Part shown: piece by piece, positions 59,347 through 64,000 of the stretch
Numbering within the stretch: the first letter of the stretch is position 1
Layout: each line of letters begins with the position of its first letter
Assembly: GCF_024508665.1 (NCBI RefSeq)
Contig: NZ_JANINP010000006.1
Location: 310,001-374,000 of the forward strand
From: Sphingomonas sp.
GTDB taxonomy: Bacteria; Pseudomonadota; Alphaproteobacteria; Sphingomonadales; Sphingomonadaceae
Direction: 5' to 3'
DNA length: 64,000 bases
Program-made: the position numbers and the translations under genes
The notes under the pieces: model-generated
What the model saw: only the letters and a program-made list of their open reading frames with translations
What the model was told of the DNA's origin: nothing
Database searches by the model: none

Positions 59347-59353
59347 GCCTCAC

Positions 59354-59380
59354 GCGGAAAAGCGACTATCGCTTTTCCGC
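59354..59380 (+). terminator. Hairpin after pnp
   Basis: A perfect 12-bp stem (59354-59365 with 59369-59380) and a three-base loop, 7 bp past the pnp stop. The stem itself carries A/T runs (GGAAAA/TTTTCC) but there is no separate T tract. Likely terminator of the operon. Confidence 0.7.
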
Positions 59381-59546
59381 AAAGGCGATAGGAAGACAGC
59401 CATAACGACCGGGAAAGCCGGGGAGGATGAAGCGGCTCGAGAGCAATCTCGGGCCGCTTTGCCGTTTGAGAAACACTTTCGGCGCTGCCGTGGACAGGAA
59501 CTATCGATCGATGGCGCCTTGGGATGGCGCAGTATAAGCATTCCCC

Positions 59547-60056
59547 ATGACGTTGTTCAGTCGCAGATCGGGCTGTGCCCTGGCGGTTATCGTACCCGTC
59601 ATGGGCGTGCTGTATTTACTGTTCGGCGTTAGCCTGAACCGCACTGTCGCCCTCGCTGCGGAACCGATCGCTGCCGGAGACATCGACCTTCATCTCGAAG
59701 CAGCTGACTTCGAAGAATCCTTGGCACCATGGCCGATATTCTCGACCGTTACGTATCTGGATAACGGTAGGATCAGGGGCAAAATCCGACAGCGGTCATC
59801 TGCAGAGCGCACAGCCGATTTCAAAATTGTCATTGTGTCGCGGGAGGGAGCGTCCCGCGTAACGCGCTGCTATCCCGACTATAGGGACGCCTGCTATTTT
59901 GATGCGGACCTGGGACATACCAGCCTAGCCAAGGGCATACGACTTAGCGTGTTTGACGCGCGCAACGGCCAGGTCGTCGTAGCGCCGCGGACCGTCGCTT
60001 TCTCACGCTCGACCACTTACTCCTCGGCGCGATGGGATGCGCTCATGGGCATTTAG
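59547..60056 (+). CDS. Hypothetical membrane-anchored protein
   Basis: A 169-residue protein with one N-terminal hydrophobic segment (LAVIVPVMGVLYLLFGVSLN) and an extracytoplasmic domain with strand-turn pattern (TYLDNGRIRGKIRQR, FKIVIVSREGASRVTRCYPD, CYFDADLGHT) and two Cys near 108 and 116. It is less GC-rich than the surrounding genes and I do not recognise the family. Possibly a more recently acquired gene. Lies in its own interval between the pnp terminator and the ArsR operator. Confidence 0.6.
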   Translation: MTLFSRRSGCALAVIVPVMGVLYLLFGVSLNRTVALAAEPIAAGDIDLHLEAADFEESLAPWPIFSTVTYLDNGRIRGKIRQRSSAERTADFKIVIVSREGASRVTRCYPDYRDACYFDADLGHTSLAKGIRLSVFDARNGQVVVAPRTVAFSRSTTYSSARWDALMGI

Positions 60057-60124
60057 AACATTAGCTGCGTCGGATGAGCTCTCGATAATGAGCCTCAGGG
60101 TTGACGTAACTGGCCACATAGGAA

Positions 60125-60148
60125 ATACTTCGCTATATGGTGAAGTAT
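60125..60148 (+). promoter_or_regulatory. Operator-like dyad over the arsR-type start codon
   Basis: ATACTTC (60125-60131) and GAAGTAT (60142-60148) are a perfect 7-bp inverted repeat that straddles the ATG at 60137. Binding of the encoded regulator here would block transcription or translation start. Candidate autorepression site. Confidence 0.5.
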
Positions 60149-60472
60149 CACTCATCCGCAATCGACCGCACGTTTTCCGCGCTCGCCGACCCGACACGGC
60201 GACGCATCCTGTCGCGGCTGAAGGACGAGCCCGGCCTGTCGGTCAGCGAGCTCGCCGGGCCGCTATCGCTCAAGCTGCCCAACATGATGAAGCACCTCGA
60301 TGTGCTGTCCGATGCAGGGCTGATCACTCGGACCAAGAGCGGCCGTACCGTGGCGGTCAATCTATCGGTCGGGCCGATGCAAGAGGCCATGGCCTGGCTG
60401 CAACGCTATGAGCGTCTCTGGACGGTGAGCCTCGATCGGCTTGTCGCGTCCGTTGAAAAGGACGGCGAGTGA
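60137..60472 (+). CDS. ArsR family transcriptional regulator
   Basis: A 111-residue winged-helix protein (MVKYHSSAIDRTFSALADPT). HTH: ALADPTRRRILSRLKDEPGL then LSLKLPNMMKHLDVLSDAGL; wing GLITRTKSGRTVAVNLSVGP. No metal-binding Cys, so a non-metal ArsR of the kind that controls SRPBCC/AHSA1 genes. It overlaps the SRPBCC gene (GTGA). A perfect dyad covers its start codon, probably the operator. Confidence 0.9.
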   Translation: MVKYHSSAIDRTFSALADPTRRRILSRLKDEPGLSVSELAGPLSLKLPNMMKHLDVLSDAGLITRTKSGRTVAVNLSVGPMQEAMAWLQRYERLWTVSLDRLVASVEKDGE

Positions 60473-60897
60473 CGGGGAGCTTGCCGAGCGTGACCATCGT
60501 CCGCCGCATCAAGGCGCCGCCAGCCAAAGTCTGGGCGGCGATTACCAGCCCCGATCAGATGATCCAATGGTGGGGACCCGATGCCGGGCCGACACTGCGT
60601 GCCGACGTGGATGTTCGCCCCGGCGGCCGGTTCAGCGTCGTGTTCCGCTTGCTCAACGGCGAGGAGCACAATCCTACCGGAATCTACCGGGAAGTGATTC
60701 CCGAGCGGAAGCTGGCCTTCACCTGGGATCTCCCCGGCGAGCGCGCGTCGCTGGTCACGTTCCTGCTCGAGCCGATCGACGGAGGCACCGAATTGACATT
60801 GCTCCACGAGCATCTTCCCGACGAAGGCGTACGCGAAAGCCACGAACGGGGCTGGAGCGGGCTGCTCGACAAATTACCCCTTTTTCTTGGAGTTTGA
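60469..60897 (+). CDS. SRPBCC/AHSA1 domain protein
   Basis: A 142-residue START-like protein from GTG 60469 (MTGSLPSVTIVRRIKAPPAK). IKAPPAKVWAAITSPDQMIQ WWGP, RPGGRFSVVFRLLNGEEHNP and GWSGLLDKLPLFL match the AHSA1-type fold with a hydrophobic ligand cavity. Co-transcribed with the ArsR regulator and followed by a GST-like gene 4 bp on. The three form a common detoxification-like set; the ligand is not known. Confidence 0.88.
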   Translation: MTGSLPSVTIVRRIKAPPAKVWAAITSPDQMIQWWGPDAGPTLRADVDVRPGGRFSVVFRLLNGEEHNPTGIYREVIPERKLAFTWDLPGERASLVTFLLEPIDGGTELTLLHEHLPDEGVRESHERGWSGLLDKLPLFLGV

Positions 60898-60901
60898 CGA
60901 C

Positions 60902-61540
60902 ATGGGCGACCTGACCGTCTATACCTATGATTGGGTTCCCGAGCCGCCGCGCGGATTCGTGCGCGACATACGATTGCGCTGGGCGCTCGAAGAAGCCGAA
61001 TTGCCCTATCGCGTCGCGAGCGTGCCGTTCAAGGACCGCGGCCCCGAGCATTTCGCGCACCAGCCGTTCGGCCAGGTGCCGTGGCTGACCGATGGCGACC
61101 TGTCGATCTTCGAGAGCGGCGCGATCCTGCTTCATCTCGGCGAGCTGAGCGACAAGCTGATGCCGACCGATATCCAGGGGCGGAACGCCGCCAGAGAATG
61201 GCTGTTTGCGGCGCTGGCGTCGGTCGAGGCCGCGAGCCAGCCCTGGTCGTTCTTCATGTTCTCCGGCGATACCAGCGAAAATCCGATGCGGAAGTTTTTC
61301 GACGGCTTTCTTGAGGCCCGTCTCAAGCATATGGAAATCGTGCTGGGCGAAAAGGAATGGCTGGCCGGCAGCTTCTCGGTCGCCGACATCCTGATGGCCG
61401 ACGTGCTCCGACTGGTCGACCGGTTCGACGGGCTCGCCGACTATCCCGCCTGCCGCGCCTATGTCGCGCGCGCGACGACGCGACCAGCGTTCGCGAAGGC
61501 GCATGCCGACCAGATGGCGCATTTCGCCGCGGCGGATTGA
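60902..61540 (+). CDS. Glutathione S-transferase family protein
   Basis: A 212-residue protein from ATG 60902, with TTGGAG upstream. The thioredoxin-like N-domain has the cis-Pro and GSH site in GQVPWLTDGDLSIFESGAIL, and the helical C-domain has WLAGSFSVADILMADVLRL (conserved N-cap box Ser and Asp). The usual catalytic Ser/Cys/Tyr at the first helix is not obvious (VPEPPRGFVRDIRL), so activity may differ from classic GSTs. Third gene of the ArsR-SRPBCC-GST set. Confidence 0.87.
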   Translation: MGDLTVYTYDWVPEPPRGFVRDIRLRWALEEAELPYRVASVPFKDRGPEHFAHQPFGQVPWLTDGDLSIFESGAILLHLGELSDKLMPTDIQGRNAAREWLFAALASVEAASQPWSFFMFSGDTSENPMRKFFDGFLEARLKHMEIVLGEKEWLAGSFSVADILMADVLRLVDRFDGLADYPACRAYVARATTRPAFAKAHADQMAHFAAAD

Positions 61541-61583
61541 CCTGAGGCGTCGGCACGGCTGATGGGCTGGATTGCCCGCTGAT

Positions 61584-62195
61584 CTACGCTGGCGGGCCCG
61601 CCCGAACGGATCCGTCGCGCAGCGCCGCCTCCAGGAGCGAAGCGATGGCCTGGCGCCGCACTTCCCTGGCCTCGGCACCGTCGAGGGCGAGGACGTCCTT
61701 GAGCACGAGCATGGCCTCGGTTCCGATCACCAGGCTCAGCGCTCGCGTCAGCTGCCGATAGGAAGGGGCCGAAAATTTCGAACGGGCGGGCTCCAGCGCC
61801 GCTTCGATCAGCGGCAATCGCCGGTTCTGTCGAGCGGGTACGCCGGTCGACTGGAGCGGCAGCTTGGCGGTGCTGGCAATCATCCGGCGCAGCGCCGTTT
61901 CGTTCGCGGCGATCATGCGATCCACCGCGTCGTCCACCAGTAGCAGCCGTTCGAGCGGATCATCCGATGCCCCGGAAAGGCATTCGACCCCCGGGAACGC
62001 CATGTGCAGCGCCGCTTCTGCGAGCAAATCGTCGACATTGGGGAAATAACGATAGGCGGTCGCGCGCGACACGCGCGCCTCTTCCGCTATCGCCTCGAGC
62101 GTGGGCGCGCCGTTATCTGCCGAAACGCGCAATGCTGCCTCGAGCAGATCGCGGCGCGTCCGGCCTCGCTGGTTCGCGCGGATCGACGCCGGCAT
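61584..62195 (-). CDS. TetR family transcriptional regulator
   Basis: A 203-residue protein (MPASIRANQRGRTRRDLLEA). TetR HTH at about 14-60: ALRVSADNGAPTLEAIAEEA and RVSRATAYRYFPNVDDLLAE; the rest is the helical ligand domain. One base after the SnoaL-like gene, so the two form an operon. The 7-bp dyad at 62642-62659 in the promoter is a candidate operator for autorepression. Confidence 0.9.
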   Translation of the reverse strand: MPASIRANQRGRTRRDLLEAALRVSADNGAPTLEAIAEEARVSRATAYRYFPNVDDLLAEAALHMAFPGVECLSGASDDPLERLLLVDDAVDRMIAANETALRRMIASTAKLPLQSTGVPARQNRRLPLIEAALEPARSKFSAPSYRQLTRALSLVIGTEAMLVLKDVLALDGAEAREVRRQAIASLLEAALRDGSVRAGPPA

Positions 62196-62196
62196 C

Positions 62197-62610
62197 TCAG
62201 GAAAGCTGCTGCTGGATCGCGGCTATGTCGAGCCAGACATTCTCGCGCGCGATGTCGCCTCGGTCGGTGAACTCCAGGACATGGAGCAAGCGGAACTGCA
62301 GCGGACGGTTCCTGCCCTCGAAGCCGAACGGGCGGCCCTTAGCGATCCCGCTCCAGGTCGAATCGTCGACCATGAAATTCTCCCCGTAGAGGCGGCGGCG
62401 CGACGTCACCTGGCCGTCGGCGAGATCGGGAAAGGTCGCTTCGTAAAATGCCCGCGCCTGGTCGCGCCCCTTGCTCGGACCGCCGGGCCAACCAACGACA
62501 TCGTGTTCGATATTCTCGTCGAGCGTCCCCACCACGCCCTCGATATCGTCCCGAGCTTCGTAGCCGAAATGCTCGTCGAGCTTCTGATCCATTTGTTCGC
62601 GAGTGAGCAT
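62197..62610 (-). CDS. SnoaL-like/NTF2-fold protein
   Basis: A 137-residue protein from ATG 62610 (MLTREQMDQKLDEHFGYEAR). The NTF2-like cone fold is suggested by DDIEGVVGTLDENIEHDVVG, ARAFYEATFPDLADGQ and a C-terminal FTDRGDIARENVWLDIAAIQ. Members isomerise or bind small polar organics; no catalytic residue can be assigned. First gene of a unit with the TetR regulator. A -35-like TTGACA and the dyad lie upstream. Confidence 0.82.
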   Translation of the reverse strand: MLTREQMDQKLDEHFGYEARDDIEGVVGTLDENIEHDVVGWPGGPSKGRDQARAFYEATFPDLADGQVTSRRRLYGENFMVDDSTWSGIAKGRPFGFEGRNRPLQFRLLHVLEFTDRGDIARENVWLDIAAIQQQLS

Positions 62611-62641
62611 CGTCCCTGCCTCCAATCGAGCACTCCCCCTA

Positions 62642-62664
62642 ATGAGACAGTCGTCTCATGTCAA
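62642..62664 (-). promoter_or_regulatory. TetR-type operator and -35 box upstream of the SnoaL-like gene
   Basis: ATGAGAC, four bases, GTCTCAT (62642-62659) is a perfect 7-bp dyad. Read on the minus strand, TTGACA at 62664-62659 abuts and slightly overlaps it; no good -10 follows. Binding would cover the promoter of the SnoaL-TetR unit. Confidence 0.6.
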
Positions 62665-62970
62665 TACGACGGTATCTGTTTTCAAAGCGGTGTTGGCCCC
62701 GGAGGGCATAGCCGTGACGACCGAGCGGCCACGGCTATCGGGCGTCCATTTCGGTCCGCGTACTCGATGGGCCGCAAACGGGCTTGACGAATCCCGTGCG
62801 TGCAACCACTTCCGCCACGGCTCCGTCCGGAGTCGCAATCCACTCCTCCTTAGAGGGACCGATGTCTGACCAAAGTCGATCGACCGACCCTCTGAGGCGG
62901 CTGGCGGATTGAACTGACGTTCACCTCACCAGCGCTGCCTCAGGGGGCGGTCGCAAAAAATAGGTGAGTA
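62665..62970. other. Gap without recognisable gene
   Basis: About 306 bp between the TetR-operator region and the DUF1003 gene. It contains a 9-bp perfect hairpin at 62708-62716/62730-62738 (ATAGCCGTG/CACGGCTAT) and no convincing coding frame. Promoter of the DUF1003 gene probably lies near the right end. Confidence 0.5.
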
Positions 62971-63429
62971 ATGAACGCAATCCGTTTCTTCGCCGGTTCG
63001 TTCCGGCGCGTACCGCGCGTCCGCGACGTCAATGAGGTCTTCGACGCCCGCCTCACGGTCGGCGAGCGGCTGGCTGATCGCGTCGCGGCGATCGGCGGCT
63101 CGTGGGGCTTCATCATCGGGTTCAGCGTCTTCATGGTGGCCTGGGCCATCCTGAACACGATGGTCCTGGCGCGCCACGCCTTCGATCCCTTTCCCTTCAT
63201 CTTCCTCAACCTGATGCTGTCGATGCTCGCCGCGCTGCAGGCGCCGATCATCATGATGAGCCAGAACCGTCAGGCGGCGAAGGATCGGCTGGAAATGCGG
63301 CTCGATTATGAGACCAATCTCCGCTCTGAGGCGGAGATCGCCAGCCTGCACGAGAAGATCGACTTGTTGCTGGCGATGGCCGGTGACGAGGCGATCGCGC
63401 TTCGGGAGATGGCGCACGCCGCGAAGTGA
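62971..63429 (+). CDS. DUF1003 family membrane protein
   Basis: A 152-residue protein (MNAIRFFAGSFRRVPRVRDV). DUF1003 hallmark: GERLADRVAAIGGSWGFIIG, then WAILNTMVLARHAFDPFPFI FLNLMLSMLAALQAPIIMMSQNRQ across two membrane helices, followed by a coiled-coil tail (DRLEMRLDYETNLRSEAEI). Function unknown, often near cyclopropane or stress genes. Preceded by GGTGAG near the start. Confidence 0.88.
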   Translation: MNAIRFFAGSFRRVPRVRDVNEVFDARLTVGERLADRVAAIGGSWGFIIGFSVFMVAWAILNTMVLARHAFDPFPFIFLNLMLSMLAALQAPIIMMSQNRQAAKDRLEMRLDYETNLRSEAEIASLHEKIDLLLAMAGDEAIALREMAHAAK

Positions 63430-63435
63430 TGCGCC

Positions 63436-64000
63436 TCAGGCCAGGCGCCAGACCACGCAGAGGATCGTGACCAGCAGGACCGGCGCCGCCGCTATCAGCA
63501 GGCGGCGCCGGGCGGGCGTCGCGCCCCTCGCCATGTCGCTGCCCGCGATGAGCGCGGCGATCAGCACCGCCAGCATCGTCCAGAGGTGGTAGCGCAACTC
63601 GCACGCCACGCTCGCGGGCAGATAGCCGAGGCCATAGAGCAGTCCCGATAGCGCCATCGGGATGACCAGCCGCCGCGACGGCAGGCCGGGCGCGACGACG
63701 AGCAAGCCGATCGCCAGCGCCATCCACCAGACCGGCCAACCCAAAGGAGTATGCGCCGACCAGCGTGCGCCGCGGTCGAGCCAGGTCAGCGCGGGATTGG
63801 GCGTGAGGTGGAAACCCCAGTCATTGGGGGGAATCCGGCCCATGACCGGGCGCTCGACCTCGTCATGGACGAGGAAGCGGATATTGATATTGAAATGGGT
63901 CAGACGATGCTCGGCATAAGCGACCGGATGCGCCAGCACCGCGCCGAGCCAGTGGCGGTACGGGCTCTCGCCGCTCTGCTTGAACAGATCGTCCATCGCG
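63436..64000 (-). CDS. Membrane protein, partial (N-terminus outside window)
   Basis: About 186 residues reach the right edge with the frame still open. Visible part: SPYRHWLGAVLAHPVAYAEHRL THFNINIRFLVHDEVERPVM, then four hydrophobic segments (PVWWMALAIGLLVV, IPMALSGLLYGLGYLP, MLAVLIAALIAG, LLIAAAPVLLVTILCVVW). The H-P-x-x-Y-x-x-H-R-x-x-H-F motif before a membrane helix recalls GT-C-type or surface-polysaccharide membrane enzymes, though without the catalytic region this stays open. Confidence 0.6.
   Translation of the reverse strand, partial: AMDDLFKQSGESPYRHWLGAVLAHPVAYAEHRLTHFNINIRFLVHDEVERPVMGRIPPNDWGFHLTPNPALTWLDRGARWSAHTPLGWPVWWMALAIGLLVVAPGLPSRRLVIPMALSGLLYGLGYLPASVACELRYHLWTMLAVLIAALIAGSDMARGATPARRRLLIAAAPVLLVTILCVVWRLA

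Noticed and set aside
62780..62830. tRNA-like fragment (a GCGGAAGTGGTTG-type stretch on the minus strand)
   Set aside because: No acceptor or T-arm pairing; it does not fold as a tRNA, and no integration remnants adjoin it.
1..64000. Prophage, insertion sequence, CRISPR or secretion system
   Set aside because: No transposase, integrase, phage structural gene, cas gene or spaced direct-repeat array is visible; repeats seen are palindromic and dispersed.

Overview
This window is chromosomal DNA from a GC-rich alphaproteobacterium, most likely a Sphingomonas-type member of the Sphingomonadales. The signs are a DUF3572-divK-rpmG start region, an lptC/lptB/rpoN block, a nadD-rsfS-rlmH-envC-ctpA run, a rimP-nusA-rnpM-infB-rbfA-truB-rpsO-pnp backbone, a SigK/RskA-like sigma pair, a UdgX/radical-SAM pair, and many sphingomonad-type palindromic repeats. 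I see no tRNA, rRNA, insertion sequence, prophage or CRISPR array.

Layout. 0-9 kb: divK, rpmG, a GDT1-like membrane protein, Dps, a metallophosphoesterase, an ATP-dependent DNA ligase, DoxX, then fasciclin protein, anti-sigma factor and ECF sigma on the minus strand, and an EamA transporter. 9-15 kb: a Gly-rich double cold-shock protein, TerC, an RNase D-like exonuclease, lptC, lptB (no lptA between them) and rpoN. 15-25.6 kb: small stress-type enzymes, then DNA repair (ligase-associated exonuclease and DEXH helicase, radical SAM protein, UdgX fusion) with a two-domain aspartyl protease between. 25.7-28.8 kb: a four-gene overlapping operon with an arylsulfotransferase-like protein at one end and a sulfotransferase at the other. 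28.8-33.5 kb: DedA, DJ-1/PfpI, HiPIP and membrane proteins. 33.5-38.7 kb: a minus-strand envelope and housekeeping run. 39-47 kb: a membrane protein/regulator pair behind three operator-like dyads, nitroreductase, thioesterases, GNAT, enoyl-CoA hydratase, acyl-CoA ligase and a sugar dehydrogenase. 47-59.4 kb: the transcription/translation operon ending at pnp. 59.5-64 kb: ArsR-SRPBCC-GST, SnoaL-like/TetR, DUF1003 and a partial membrane protein.

The most unusual signal is a set of short palindromic repeats built from two small hairpins facing each other across a variable spacer. Most are intergenic, but one lies in frame inside truB (a 29-bp perfect inverted repeat, about 47 codons) and one inside the UdgX fusion gene (a 20-bp perfect inverted repeat). 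Single-hairpin relatives of the truB arms lie in two intergenic gaps of the same window, which supports insertion of a mobile repeat into coding sequence. Other leads are the paired sulfotransferase operon, the triple operator, the missing lptA, and a sigma/anti-sigma/fasciclin module resembling mycobacterial SigK-RskA-MPT70/83.
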